Assembly (NCBI RefSeq): GCF_019550915.1
Contig: NZ_JAHWCI010000006.1
Span: forward strand, 715,201-779,200
Length of the DNA stretch: 64,000 nucleotides
Source: Mumia sp. zg.B17
GTDB taxonomy: Bacteria > Actinomycetota > Actinomycetes > Propionibacteriales > Nocardioidaceae
Reading direction: 5' to 3'
Below the pieces are notes generated by a model, which saw nothing but the letters and a program-made list of their open reading frames with translations, searched no databases and was not told the origin of the DNA. This document shows, piece by piece, positions 35,861-47,879 of this stretch. The position numbers and the translations under genes were made by a program. Position 1 is the first letter of the stretch. Each line of letters starts with the position of its first letter.

Positions 35861-37762
35861 ATGATCTATGACAGCGATGAGTGGGGACACGTGCAGCTAG
35901 GCATTCTGCTCGACACGCAGTGGGCGAGCGGAGCCCACGAGTCGGCGACAGCGCTCGCCCAGCGAGCGGAAGCAGGTCGGCTCGATCTCGTCGTCGTGGG
36001 TCCAGGCGACGCCGAGGGCATCCGGACGGACACTGCCCTCGACCCGTGGACGACGGCCGTATGGGTCGCGGCTCACACGGGTCGCATCGCCCTTGGCGTC
36101 GCCGGGGACCCGTCGGCACCCGACCCTTCGGACCACGCCGCGCGCACGGCGCCGTACCCCGAGGTCGTCGCAAAGGCTCGGCAGACCCTCGAGTCCCTGG
36201 CCGGCGTGCGCCTCGTCGCCGACGCCGGCTGGGTCGTCGCCCCCGAAGGGGCTGAGCGTGCCCAGATCCTCGCGCTGGCCGACCACCACGACCTGCCGGT
36301 CGTGGTCCCAGTCCGCACCGCGCACGACGTCGAGCGGCTCATCCCCTTTGCGGCGAGCCACGGCGGCAACCCGTCCGGGCGATCCGTGGCGGCACGGTCC
36401 AGGCGGCGTCCGGGGATCGACTACGACGGGCTGCCCGAATCGCTGCGTCGGACGGCGATCGAACCGGGTGACGACAGTTTCTCCGCCGTCCGCTCCACCT
36501 ACCTGCGGTCGGGAGCGCCCGGTCTCGTGCTCCGGCCGCAGACGCCCGACGAGGTCGCCGATGCGGTCGTCTTCGCGCACCGGCACCGCCACCTGCCGCT
36601 GGGCGTACGCAGCGGAGGGCACGGCATCAGTGGCCGCTCGACCAACGATGGCGGACTGGTGATCGACGTCGGTGCACTGGACGGCATCGAGGTCGTCGAC
36701 CCCCGCCGTCGGCGAGTGCGCGTCGGCCCGGGCGCCACCTGGAAGGAGGTCGCCGCAGCTTTGAACTCTCATGGTTGGGCGCTGGGCTCGGGTGACTATG
36801 GAGGCGTCGGCGTCGGCGGACTCGCCACCGCGGGTGGCATCGGCCTGTTGTCGCGCCGCCACGGTCTGACCATCGACCACCTCCGCTCGGCCGATCTCGT
36901 GCTTGCCGACGGACGTCAGGTGCGCGTCTCCGACCAGGAGCACCCCGACCTCTTCTGGGCGGTGCGAGGCGCAGGCGCCAACGTCGGTATCGCCACGTCG
37001 TTCGAGTTCGAGGTCGACGAGGTCGACGACGTGGGGTGGGCCAAGCTCGTGCTGGTCACCGACGACATCGAGCAGGCGCTCCTGACGTACGGCCGGCTCG
37101 CTTCGTCGGCTCCCCGCGACACCACGGTGTTCCTTGTCACCGGACGCCCGCGCGACGGGCAGTCGGTCGTCCAGCTGTATGCGCTGGTCGACTCCGACGA
37201 CGCCGACGTGATCGTCGAGCGCCTGACACCGTTCGTGGCTCTCGGAGACCTGGTTCGGCAGGAGGTCGTTCTGACCCGGTATGCCGGCGTCATGGCGGAG
37301 GCGGAGGACGTCGGGCCCGACGGGCATCACGGATACGGCGAACCTGTGTCGAGGTCCGCGCTCCTGCCCGAGCTGACACCCGCCTTCGCTCGCGACGCCG
37401 CACAGCTGCTCCACAGTGGCACGGTCGCGTACTTCCAGCTGCGCGCGATGGGAGGCGCCATCGCTGACGTGCCACCGGACCGCACAGCCTTCGCACACCG
37501 TCGCTCGGCGTTCCAGGTGACGGCGATGGGTCGCGACCACGGGGCTCTGGACCCTGCCTTCGATGCGTTGGCCGTTCACTTCCACGGCCTGTACCTCAGC
37601 TTCGACACCGACCTGCGACCCCAGCGTCTCGACGATGCGTTCCCACCGCCCGTCCTCGCCCGGCTCCGCGAGACCAAGGCCCTCTACGACCCCGACAATC
37701 TCTTCCGGGACAACTTCAACATCGCCCCCACCGTCGACCTGACGGTGTCACACGCGGGCTGA
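35861..37762 (+). CDS. Two-domain flavoprotein: degenerate LLM domain fused to BBE-type FAD oxidase
   Basis: About 633 residues. Residues ~11-165 look like a cut-down luciferase-like (LLM) barrel: LGILLDTQ..., LDPWTTAVWVAAHTGRIALGV and PYPEVVAKARQTLESLAG, but with large parts missing. From about 205 a complete berberine-bridge-type FAD domain follows: LRPQTPDEVADAVVFA, RSGGHGISGRS with H254 placed for 8-alpha-histidyl FAD, GGVGVGGLATAGGIGLLSR, and the C-terminal YDPDNLFRDNFNI. The second covalent Cys of bicovalent enzymes is absent. Start uncertain: ATG 35,861, or GTG 35,891 with GGGGA before it. An LLM enzyme follows 13 bases downstream, so the pair is an operon. Substrate unknown. Confidence 0.8.
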   Translation: MIYDSDEWGHVQLGILLDTQWASGAHESATALAQRAEAGRLDLVVVGPGDAEGIRTDTALDPWTTAVWVAAHTGRIALGVAGDPSAPDPSDHAARTAPYPEVVAKARQTLESLAGVRLVADAGWVVAPEGAERAQILALADHHDLPVVVPVRTAHDVERLIPFAASHGGNPSGRSVAARSRRRPGIDYDGLPESLRRTAIEPGDDSFSAVRSTYLRSGAPGLVLRPQTPDEVADAVVFAHRHRHLPLGVRSGGHGISGRSTNDGGLVIDVGALDGIEVVDPRRRRVRVGPGATWKEVAAALNSHGWALGSGDYGGVGVGGLATAGGIGLLSRRHGLTIDHLRSADLVLADGRQVRVSDQEHPDLFWAVRGAGANVGIATSFEFEVDEVDDVGWAKLVLVTDDIEQALLTYGRLASSAPRDTTVFLVTGRPRDGQSVVQLYALVDSDDADVIVERLTPFVALGDLVRQEVVLTRYAGVMAEAEDVGPDGHHGYGEPVSRSALLPELTPAFARDAAQLLHSGTVAYFQLRAMGGAIADVPPDRTAFAHRRSAFQVTAMGRDHGALDPAFDALAVHFHGLYLSFDTDLRPQRLDDAFPPPVLARLRETKALYDPDNLFRDNFNIAPTVDLTVSHAG

Positions 37763-37775
37763 CGAAAGGACCACC

Positions 37776-40208
<2,433 letters not shown>

Positions 40209-40221
40209 GTCGGGTGTCCTC

Positions 40222-40719
40222 TCAGCGTCCGGGAAGCCGGGTCTTGATCTCCTGCACGATCCAGCCGTTGCCGTCGGGGTCGGCGAAGGAGAGGAACGAC
40301 CCGTAGTCGGCGTGCCCGTCGGCCGGGCCAGCGACGCGACCGTCCGTCCCGGCGTGGTGGAAGATCCCGGTCGTGTCGTGGAACACCTCGCTCACGTCGG
40401 CGCCGCCCTCTTTCAGCGTCGCGCGTGCGTCGTCGATGTCGTAGACCGCCAGCTGGAGGCCCTCGGCGGATCCGGGAGCCGCCCCGCTCACACCCTCACC
40501 GAAGATGATCGAGCACCCCGACCCCGGAGGTGTCAGCTGCACGACGCGATATCCGTCCTCGACCGCGAGATCGGCGTCCAGTCGCCAGCCCAGCCCTTCG
40601 TAGAACTGCTTCGCTCGGTCGACGTCCCCGACGGGGATCACGACGACCTCCAGCCTCATCTCCCCCGGTTGGACCGGCGGGCTCCCAGCAGTGGTCCCGG
40701 ATGACTCGACAGTGCTCAC
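40222..40719 (-). CDS. VOC-superfamily (glyoxalase/bleomycin-resistance fold) protein
   Basis: 165 residues. After a ~20-residue flexible start, MRLEVVVIPVGDVDRAKQFYEGLGWRLDAD opens the beta-alpha-beta-beta-beta unit, and DYGSFLSFADPDGNGWIVQEI closes the second, with Asp/Glu residues suited to a metal site. GTG start chosen because GAGGAGG stands 6 bases upstream; an ATG 60 bases inside is less likely. First gene of the operon with the 55-residue protein and FAD oxidoreductase. Could be a dioxygenase, glyoxalase-like enzyme or binding protein. Confidence 0.85.
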   Translation of the reverse strand: MSTVESSGTTAGSPPVQPGEMRLEVVVIPVGDVDRAKQFYEGLGWRLDADLAVEDGYRVVQLTPPGSGCSIIFGEGVSGAAPGSAEGLQLAVYDIDDARATLKEGGADVSEVFHDTTGIFHHAGTDGRVAGPADGHADYGSFLSFADPDGNGWIVQEIKTRLPGR

Positions 40720-40865
40720 AGCGGCCTCCTCGGCACAAGCTCGAACGGCCAGACGGTGGAACTCGATGACAGTGGCTCGAAGACCTTCCCGAGGTGGCCC
40801 CTCCCGTATCGTTCTACGCCACGTCCGATATGTCCATGCCGTGGTACAAACCCGTTCGGACGGTC

Positions 40866-41699
40866 TCACGAGGGGCGGCCGGCGGCGGGGCGCTCGATGT
40901 CGTCGTAGCAGCGCACGGCGGCGATCCGGCCATCGTCGGCACGCTCGAAGACGGCGAGGCCGGCCTGGGGCGGCCACTCTCCGCGCGTGCTCACGTCGTT
41001 GTACTCCACCACGCACCGCACGCCGTCATCGGTGGCCTGACAGCACTCGAGCGCCACGCCGTCGCCCGTACCGAGCAGGCGGGAGTAGAACGAGCGCAGC
41101 CCGTCCTCGCCGCGATGGACGTCCGGCTCTCCGACCGCCTCACGGAGGTATCCGTCCTCGGCGAACGTCGCCACGACCTCGTCCACGTCTCCGGCTTCCA
41201 GCCCGGCGAGGTACCGGCCGACGACACCGTCCGGGCGGACGGCGCCGGGCCCGAGAAGGGGTGCTCTCGGGTGGCGACGCCCGTCGACGACGACCTGGCT
41301 GCAGTACGTGCGCAGGTCGAGCGAGTAGCGATCGGTCGCCTCGGCGACGACGGCGACCGGCCACGCGACCGCCGTTCCGGAGATCTCCAGACGGGCGAGG
41401 AGCTCCACGGCGGCGCGTGACCCGTCGGCAGTCGACGACACGGTCTCGATGCGTGCATGACGAGCCCGCAACCACTCCTGGTTCGTGGCGACGAACCGGC
41501 GGAGCTCGCGGTGGCCAGTCACCTCTCCAGCACGCGGGTCGTGGACGACGATGCGCCCCGGCCAGGCGGCTTCGAGAGCATGCGGGGAGCCGTCGGACAA
41601 CGCGGAGAGATAGCGCGTCACCGGGTCCTCAGACTCGTACGGGAGCGACTGGCGCCGCGCGAGCTCGGCAGAGCTGACGAAGTCCGGGAACCACGGCAT
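40866..41699 (-). CDS. Tandem NTF2/SnoaL-like domain protein
   Basis: 277 residues containing two NTF2-like cone folds: about 25-150 (PVTRYLSALSDGSPHALEAAWPGRIVVHDP, then GHRELRRFVATNQEWLRARH) and about 160-275 (VVGRYLAGLEAGDVDEVVATFAEDGYLREAVG). ATG at MPWFPDF has GGAGGAAGG upstream. Such proteins may be small-molecule isomerases, hydratases or binding modules; no catalytic set is evident. Divergent from the LuxR gene at 41,949, 249 bases away; that gap shows no obvious gene or repeat. Confidence 0.75.
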   Translation of the reverse strand: MPWFPDFVSSAELARRQSLPYESEDPVTRYLSALSDGSPHALEAAWPGRIVVHDPRAGEVTGHRELRRFVATNQEWLRARHARIETVSSTADGSRAAVELLARLEISGTAVAWPVAVVAEATDRYSLDLRTYCSQVVVDGRRHPRAPLLGPGAVRPDGVVGRYLAGLEAGDVDEVVATFAEDGYLREAVGEPDVHRGEDGLRSFYSRLLGTGDGVALECCQATDDGVRCVVEYNDVSTRGEWPPQAGLAVFERADDGRIAAVRCYDDIERPAAGRPS

Positions 41700-41948
41700 G
41701 CCCACACCTTCCTCCAACGATCAGTGCGGCAGAGGCGTGAGCATGCCACGCGAACAGTTCCGGCGCGTCCAAGGATGCATGCCTTGCCGCCACCGGTCCA
41801 TGATCCCGTTGCCCGTGAGCTCGTCGACGATCAGCGGACGAAGCGGACTCGGTCGACGGAGACTTCTGGCGGGCGGGTCGCGCGCTGGGACGGGTTTATG
41901 CTCTGGCAGACGGCGCTGCAGATGCAGGTAGCGTTTCCAGGGGGCGAG

Positions 41949-44693
41949 ATGTCACTGCAACGGGACCCGCGGATTCGGTTGCGTGGTCGCGGGAAAGAGT
42001 GTGCGGCGCTCTGCGCCTATGTCGAGGCAGCGCGGTCTGGCGATAGCCGAGCGGTGGTACTACGCGGCGAGGCCGGCATCGGCAAGACCGCGCTGCTCGA
42101 CTACGTGGCCGGCCACAGCCCTGGTTGTCAGGTCATCCGGGCGGTCGGTATCGAATCGGAGATGGAGTTGCCGTTCGCGGCGGTCCATCAGCTCTCGCAA
42201 CCGCTCCTCGACGGTCTCGAGCAGCTGCCGTTACCGCAGCGCGAGGCTCTCGAGACGGCGTTCGGCCTCAGTCCTGGACAGCCGCCCGATCGCTTCTTCG
42301 TTGGGCTGGCCCTGCTGAGCCAGCTCTCCGGACACGCCGAGGCGCGGCCTGTGGTCTGCCTCGTCGATGACGCCCAGTGGCTGGATCGGTCCTCGGCCCA
42401 GGTGCTCTCGTTCATCGCGCGACGTCTTCACGTTGAGTCGGTTGTGATCGTTCTTGCCGAGCGCGACGGAGACGCCCCGAGTGAGTTCGAGGGGCTGCCC
42501 GAGCTGCGTCTCCACGGGTTGTCGAACGACGACGCGGGAGAACTGGTGACATCGGCGACACTCGGCCCGCTCGACAAGCTGGTGCGCGATCGGATCATCG
42601 CCGAGGCTCGTGGCAATCCGCTCGCTTTGCTCGAGCTACCTCATGGGCGATCGTCGGTCTCCCTGGCAGGCGGTTTCTCTGTCCCGGACAGGATGCCCTT
42701 GCCCGGTCGAATCGAAGCGAGCTACCGCCGACGTCTAGCGCTGCTTCCCAGCGCGACGCAGCTCCTGCTGCTCGTGGCGGCGGCCGATCCAGTCGGTGAT
42801 CCCAACCTACTTTGGCGGGCGGCCTCCGAGCTCGGGGTCCCAGTTGAAGCGGCGGCGCCCGCAGCGGCGGAAGATCTGCTCGAGATCGCGGCGCGCGTGG
42901 AATTTCGCCATCCGCTTCTGCGCTCCGCCATCTACCGAGCTGCGTCGCCGACGGAGCGCCGTAGCGCGCATCGCGCGCTGGCTGCGGCTACCGATCCCGA
43001 GATCGACCCTGATCGTTGTGCCTGGCACCGCGCTCAGGGTTCGCTCGGTCCCGACGATGACGTGGCCGCCGAGCTCGAGCGGTCGGCCGGGCGGGCGCAG
43101 GCTCGCGGTGGTCTCGCCGCGGCGGCTGCCTTTCTGCAGCGCTCGGTCGCGCTGACACAGGAGCCGGCGCGACGGGCAGACCGCGCGTTGGCCGCAGCCC
43201 AGGCGAGCCTCGAGGCCGGCGCGTTTGACGCGGCGCTCGGACTCGTGGCCGCCGCAGAGGCAGGACCGCTTGACGACCTCGGTCGAGCCCGCGTGGACCG
43301 GCTGCACGCCGAGGTCGCGTTTGCCCAAAACCGAGGCGGCGAAGCTCCCCTGCTGCTGCTTCAGGCTGCTCGGAAGTTCGAGACGCTGGACGTCCGCCTG
43401 TCACGCGACACTTATCTTGATGCGTGGGCCGCAGCGCTCTTCGCCGGCCGGCTCGCGGGTGAGGGTGGCAGCCTCCTGGACGTCTCACGGGCCGTGGCGA
43501 CTGCGCCCGATCCACTGAATCATCCACTTCCGTGCGATCTGCTTCTGGAAGGTCTGGCGTTGGTCTTCACCGACGGACGCCCTGCAGCCGTGCCCGCGCT
43601 GCGGCGCGCGGTCGCTGCGTTCGTGAGTGGCGATGTCTCCGAGGATGAGGTGCTCCGATGGGGCTGGCTGGCGTCACGGGCGGCGAACCTGATCTGGGAC
43701 TACGACCGAGGTCTCGAGATCGGCATGGCGGCCGTCAGACTCGCCCGCTCCTCCGGGGCGCTCGAGGCCCTCGCCGTCGTGGACAACGCCAGTGGTCAGG
43801 CCGCCGCGGCCGGCGGAGACTTCGCGAGTGCCACGCTGTTGGCGGCGGAGGTGGAGACCATCAAGGAGGCAACCGGCACCCGCATCGCCCCGCACGCTGC
43901 GCTCGCGCTCGCGGGAATCCGAAGCCGCGAGGCCGAGGCCTCTGAGTTGATAGCAGCTGTCACCGCGGACGCCACTGTCGGTGGACAGGGGACAGCTGTC
44001 CAGTACGCGTGCTGGGCGAACTCCGTGCTCATGAACGGTCTCGCTCGCTATGAGGAGGCACTCCCGGCGGCTGTGGAGGCTAGCGAGCACACACCAGAGC
44101 TGCACGTCGCTTCGTGGGCGTTGAACGAGCTGATCGAGGCTGCCACCCGGACCGGTCGCGCCGAGCTCGCGACGGATGCTCTCAATCGACTCGGCGAGCA
44201 CATCGAGACCTGCGACACCGATTGGGCGCTCGGGATTCATGCCAGGTCATTCGCGTTGCTGAGTGATGGTGACGCTGCCGAGTCGCTGTATCGCGAGGCG
44301 ATCGACCGCCTGAGCCGGACGCAGCTCCGACCGGAGCTCGCCCGCGCCCACCTCCTCTTCGGCGAGTGGCTCCGCCGCCAGCGCCGGCGCGTCGACGCCC
44401 GGGAGCAGCTGCGTACCGCCCACGAGATGCTCGTCACGATCGGCATGGAAGGGTTTGCCGAACGTGCGCGCCGCGAACTTGTCGCCACCGGTGAGAGGGT
44501 GCGCCGACCCACCGTCGAGACGCGAGACCGTCTGACGGCCCAAGAAGCGCAGATCGCCCAGCTGGCGACCGAGGGTCTGACGAACCCCGAGATCGGGGGT
44601 CGGCTGTTCCTCAGTGCGCGGACGGTCGAGTGGCACCTGGGTAAGGTCTTCGCCAAGCTCGGCGTGAGCTCCCGTAGAGAGCTCAACGCCTAG
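41949..44693 (+). CDS. LAL-type LuxR-family regulator (second paralog)
   Basis: 914 residues: Walker A GEAGIGKT at 40-47, Walker B VVCLVDDAQWLDR, a long alpha-helical TPR-like middle, and a C-terminal LuxR HTH (LTAQEAQIAQLATEGLTNPEI...SARTVEWHLGKVFAKLGVSSRRELNA). Very similar in layout to the regulator at 28,324-31,113. ATG start with AGGGGG 5-6 bases upstream; an earlier in-frame ATG at 41,898 is possible. Third-position G/C bias is somewhat lower here (more A/T-ending codons) than in neighbours, compatible with recent acquisition. Converges with an epoxide-hydrolase-like gene. Confidence 0.93.
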   Translation: MSLQRDPRIRLRGRGKECAALCAYVEAARSGDSRAVVLRGEAGIGKTALLDYVAGHSPGCQVIRAVGIESEMELPFAAVHQLSQPLLDGLEQLPLPQREALETAFGLSPGQPPDRFFVGLALLSQLSGHAEARPVVCLVDDAQWLDRSSAQVLSFIARRLHVESVVIVLAERDGDAPSEFEGLPELRLHGLSNDDAGELVTSATLGPLDKLVRDRIIAEARGNPLALLELPHGRSSVSLAGGFSVPDRMPLPGRIEASYRRRLALLPSATQLLLLVAAADPVGDPNLLWRAASELGVPVEAAAPAAAEDLLEIAARVEFRHPLLRSAIYRAASPTERRSAHRALAAATDPEIDPDRCAWHRAQGSLGPDDDVAAELERSAGRAQARGGLAAAAAFLQRSVALTQEPARRADRALAAAQASLEAGAFDAALGLVAAAEAGPLDDLGRARVDRLHAEVAFAQNRGGEAPLLLLQAARKFETLDVRLSRDTYLDAWAAALFAGRLAGEGGSLLDVSRAVATAPDPLNHPLPCDLLLEGLALVFTDGRPAAVPALRRAVAAFVSGDVSEDEVLRWGWLASRAANLIWDYDRGLEIGMAAVRLARSSGALEALAVVDNASGQAAAAGGDFASATLLAAEVETIKEATGTRIAPHAALALAGIRSREAEASELIAAVTADATVGGQGTAVQYACWANSVLMNGLARYEEALPAAVEASEHTPELHVASWALNELIEAATRTGRAELATDALNRLGEHIETCDTDWALGIHARSFALLSDGDAAESLYREAIDRLSRTQLRPELARAHLLFGEWLRRQRRRVDAREQLRTAHEMLVTIGMEGFAERARRELVATGERVRRPTVETRDRLTAQEAQIAQLATEGLTNPEIGGRLFLSARTVEWHLGKVFAKLGVSSRRELNA

Positions 44694-44744
44694 CTTTGTC
44701 CGCCAGCACGCTCGTTGCGCCCGTCAGTCCCGCCGAACGGACGC

Positions 44745-45701
44745 CTACCCCGCAACCCTGGACTCCGCGAGGGCGCCGAACGGAGCCAGGAACTCGGTCA
44801 ACGCGGCGATCAGTGCCTGGGGGGCCGCCTCGGCCACCCAGTGACCGGTGCCGGGAACGACCAGGGTCTCGACGTTCTCGGCGATGGCCGACAACGCCCC
44901 GCCGACGGCTCCTCCCCAGCTCGACTCGCCACCGATGCCGAGGACGGGCATCGTCAGCTTGCGGGCGCCGCGTTCTCCGTTCTGCGCCATGGTCTCGTCC
45001 CAGGACCGGTAGAAGCCGAAACTGCCCGTCAACGCCCCGGGGACGGAGAGGCTCTGGACGTAGTAGTCGATGGCAGCGTCGGGGACCTGGCCCCCCTGAA
45101 TGGTGAACTCGTAGCCGAAGAAGATCGCCTCGCGGCCCTCCACGAGCTGTTCGGCAATCTCACCGGCCCGGTTGAAGGCGATGTGCCAGAGCTTGTTGTT
45201 GAGGTGACGGGGAGTGAAGAGGGGCGGTGAGTGGTCCGGCGTCGGAGGCCCCGGGACCTCGGCGAGGGCCACCCGCTCGACCCGGTCGGGGTAGTCCGCG
45301 GCGAGGGCGTAGCTGATCACCAGACCCGTGTCGTGTCCGACGACCGCGAACCTGTCGTGGCCGAGCTGGACCATCAACGCAGCCAGGTCGCTGGCGAGCG
45401 TCGCGGAGTCGTATCCGTCAGCGGGTTTGTCGGTCAGGCCGATGCCGCGTTGGTCGACGGCGACCACCGTGTAGTGCTGTGCGAGCGCCGACATGACGTG
45501 ACGCCACGCGTACCAGTTCTCCGGCCAACCGTGTACCAGAAGGAGCGCGGGTCCGGCCCCACCGATCACTGCGTGCTGGCGGATCCCGTTCGCCTCGACC
45601 AGCTGGCTCTTGAACGTCGTGGTGAATCCGTCCGGGAGGTCGGGAGCCTGCGAGACCGAACCGAACGCCGCGGACTCCGGGTACAGCGACAATGCGTTCA
45701 T
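44745..45701 (-). CDS. Alpha/beta hydrolase, epoxide hydrolase/haloalkane dehalogenase type
   Basis: 318 residues. Oxyanion motif HGWPENWYAW, nucleophile Asp in VVGHDTGLVISYALAA (GHDxG instead of GHSxG), and catalytic His in GTGHWVAEAAP. The Asp nucleophile marks the epoxide-hydrolase/dehalogenase branch rather than esterases. A cap region lies at about 165-235. ATG at MNALSLYPES with AAAGGAA upstream. Converges with the second LAL regulator. Confidence 0.88.
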   Translation of the reverse strand: MNALSLYPESAAFGSVSQAPDLPDGFTTTFKSQLVEANGIRQHAVIGGAGPALLLVHGWPENWYAWRHVMSALAQHYTVVAVDQRGIGLTDKPADGYDSATLASDLAALMVQLGHDRFAVVGHDTGLVISYALAADYPDRVERVALAEVPGPPTPDHSPPLFTPRHLNNKLWHIAFNRAGEIAEQLVEGREAIFFGYEFTIQGGQVPDAAIDYYVQSLSVPGALTGSFGFYRSWDETMAQNGERGARKLTMPVLGIGGESSWGGAVGGALSAIAENVETLVVPGTGHWVAEAAPQALIAALTEFLAPFGALAESRVAG

Positions 45702-45847
45702 GAGAGAGTTCCTTTCAACTTCTCTGACAGTCAGCACCGTGCGGTGCCAGCAGTTGAACCTTGACTTTCATGACGCCTCGCTCGCACCAGGGAGCACCCT
45801 GGTCCGGCACCGGGCCTTGCGCCCGAGAGGCTCGATGAGACACCGCC

Positions 45848-46111
45848 TCACGAGGTGGCGGCGAACGGCCGCGGGAGTTGAGGTCGAGGCGCGACTCGGC
45901 CATGGCTCAGGCGTTTTGGAGGGGTGAAGACGCCCGCTCCGCCGAGCCTGACCAGGTCGTCGAGGTCGTAGGCCAGGTCGCCGGCACCGATGCTCACGGT
46001 GTCGTCGAAGACCTCCGTCGGCAGTGGCCGGTGAGGGTCGTTCAGGAGCTTCAGTCGATGGGCTGCCGCGCGATGAGCGTCGCGCGCCGCGGTCGCGGGG
46101 TCGATCGACAT
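45848..46111 (-). CDS. Hypothetical small protein in a 504-base gap
   Basis: An 87-residue frame starting MSIDPATAARDAHRAAAHRL, with strongly G/C-ending codons for the first ~60 residues (…NDPHRPLPTEVFDDTVSIG…, YDLDDLVRLGGAG), then a Pro/Arg-rich tail that reads as non-coding. It has no good ribosome-binding site. It is either a short real gene or the 5' remnant of a longer one disrupted near 45,910. The rest of 45,702-46,205 shows no gene, repeat or RNA that I recognise. No homology can be suggested. Confidence 0.3.
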   Translation of the reverse strand: MSIDPATAARDAHRAAAHRLKLLNDPHRPLPTEVFDDTVSIGAGDLAYDLDDLVRLGGAGVFTPPKRLSHGRVAPRPQLPRPFAATS

Positions 46112-46205
46112 CGCGCGTCGCGAGGGAAACCCGTACGACCTCTTGCCGCTGCATCGATTCGGGAGGACCGTGTGATCAAGAACGGCGAGCCAAGGAGTCG
46201 ACCCC

Positions 46206-46979
46206 ATGACGGCCCACACCGAGGACCCGCCGCCCCGCCGCGGGAGGCTGCTGGATCAGACCGTCGTCGTGATCGGCGGGAGCGCAGGCATCGGCCTCGA
46301 GACCGCGCGCGAAGCACGGATCGAGGGAGCCGATGTCCTCCTGGTCGGCCGTGACGCCGACCGACTGGCGGCGGCGGCAGAGGAGGTCGGTGCCCGGCGG
46401 ACAGCCGCCTTCGACGCCCACGACCTCGATGCCGTACGCGGGTTCTTCGCCGACCTCGAGCAGCCGGTCGACCACGTCATGGTCACGGCCGGGAACCCGT
46501 ACTACGCCTCCCTGTGGGACACCGACTTCGGCGAGGCGGGACGGGCGCTGCAGGACCACCCGCTGCTCCTGGCCGGCATCGCGCGGTACGGCGCACCCAG
46601 GGTACGCCCCGGTGGCGCGCTCCTCTTCATGGGCGGGACCGGAGGCCGTCATCCCAGCATCGGGATCGGTGTGACGTCCGCGATGACCGCAGCCCTCCCC
46701 GCGCTCGCCGCCAGCCTCGCCGTCGAGGTGGCACCCGTACGCGTGAACCTCATCGCCGCCGGCTTCGTGAACACGCCACTGTCGGCACGGCTCCTCGGGG
46801 ACGGACTCGAGGAGAGGCTCGACGAGCTGCGGCGGACGGTGCCGACCGGGAGAGTCGTCGAGCCGGAGGACGTCGCCGCCCTGGCCGTCCACATCATGAC
46901 CAACCCGGCGCTCACCGGAGCGACGTTCGACATCGACGGAGGCCAGCAGCTCGTCGCCGCGCCACCGTCACAGCCGTAG
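46206..46979 (+). CDS. SDR-family protein lacking the Tyr-x-x-x-Lys pair
   Basis: 257-residue Rossmann protein. NAD(P) loop VVVIGGSAGIGLETARE, DHVMVTAGNP in place of NNAG, LLFMGGTGGRHPS, then GIGVTSAMTAALPALAASLAVE, where the catalytic Tyr and Lys should be but neither is found; RVNLIAAGFVNTPLS and GATFDIDGGQQLV follow as in classical SDRs. Length and ends are normal, so it is not truncated. ATG with AAGGAG 8 bases upstream. It may bind a dinucleotide without classic dehydrogenase chemistry. Converges with the EamA gene (4-base gap). Confidence 0.82.
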   Translation: MTAHTEDPPPRRGRLLDQTVVVIGGSAGIGLETAREARIEGADVLLVGRDADRLAAAAEEVGARRTAAFDAHDLDAVRGFFADLEQPVDHVMVTAGNPYYASLWDTDFGEAGRALQDHPLLLAGIARYGAPRVRPGGALLFMGGTGGRHPSIGIGVTSAMTAALPALAASLAVEVAPVRVNLIAAGFVNTPLSARLLGDGLEERLDELRRTVPTGRVVEPEDVAALAVHIMTNPALTGATFDIDGGQQLVAAPPSQP

Positions 46980-46983
46980 GAGA

Positions 46984-47814
46984 TCAGACGATCAGGACGA
47001 CGCCGGCGACCACCACGGCGGAGGCCACGACGCGCTGCCGGCCCATCGGCTCGTGCAGCAGCGCGGCGCCGATCACGGCACCGAAGACGATGCTGGTCTC
47101 CCGCAGCGCCGCGACCGTGCCGAGATCTGCCTGGGTCTGTGCCCAGAGCACCAAACCGTAGCCAGCCGTGGCGATCAGTCCCCCGCCCAGTCCCCGGATC
47201 CAGATCGTCCGGTCGAACGACAGCACGCGCCGCCCTCGGACAGCCGCTGCCACGACCAGGAATCCGAGCCCCATGATCAGCTGCAACCAGAACACGTAGC
47301 CCAGGACCGCGTCGGCCCTCCTCACCCCGAGGCCGTCGACGACCGTGTAGCTGGTGATGGCCACCCCGGTGGCAACGGCGGAGGCCACCGCCGGCCAGGC
47401 GGGCGCCGGACGACGCGAACGAGTGAACACCAGGGCGAGCAGCCCCGCGCAGACCAGCAGGATGCCGAGGAGCTGACCACGACCGGGCACCTCGTGGAGG
47501 AAGAGGAGTCCGAAGACGGTGACCAGGAGCGGACTGGTGCCCCGAGCCAGCGGATAGACCTGGTTGAAGTCACCGACGCGATAGCTCCAGGTCATCAGCA
47601 GCATGTAGACCACGTGCAGCACGCCCGAGATCGCCAGGTACGGATACGAGCTCGGGTCCGGGGAGGGCACGACGGCGACGCCCACCGCCCCGAGGACGAC
47701 CGAGACGGTGGACATCGCCGCGAAGCCCGCGACGCGATCGGACGTCGACTTCGCCAGGGCGCTCCAGGTCGCGTGCAGGAGGGCTGCCACCAGGACCACG
47801 ATCACGACGCTCAC
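46984..47814 (-). CDS. EamA/DMT-family transporter
   Basis: 276 residues, ten predicted helices in two EamA repeats: VVIVVLVAALLHATWSALAK at the start, VYPLARGTSPLLVTVFGLLFLHEVPGRGQLLG closing the first repeat, and VAALRETSIVFGAVIGAALLHEPMGRQRV closing the second. This is the usual arrangement of small-metabolite exporters. GTG start with no better alternative. Substrate unknown. Confidence 0.9.
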   Translation of the reverse strand: MSVVIVVLVAALLHATWSALAKSTSDRVAGFAAMSTVSVVLGAVGVAVVPSPDPSSYPYLAISGVLHVVYMLLMTWSYRVGDFNQVYPLARGTSPLLVTVFGLLFLHEVPGRGQLLGILLVCAGLLALVFTRSRRPAPAWPAVASAVATGVAITSYTVVDGLGVRRADAVLGYVFWLQLIMGLGFLVVAAAVRGRRVLSFDRTIWIRGLGGGLIATAGYGLVLWAQTQADLGTVAALRETSIVFGAVIGAALLHEPMGRQRVVASAVVVAGVVLIV

Positions 47815-47879
47815 GCACGTCAGACGACACCATCAGCCGCGATGTGACAAGGGCCGGAGATGTCGACGTCCTCGGCGAC

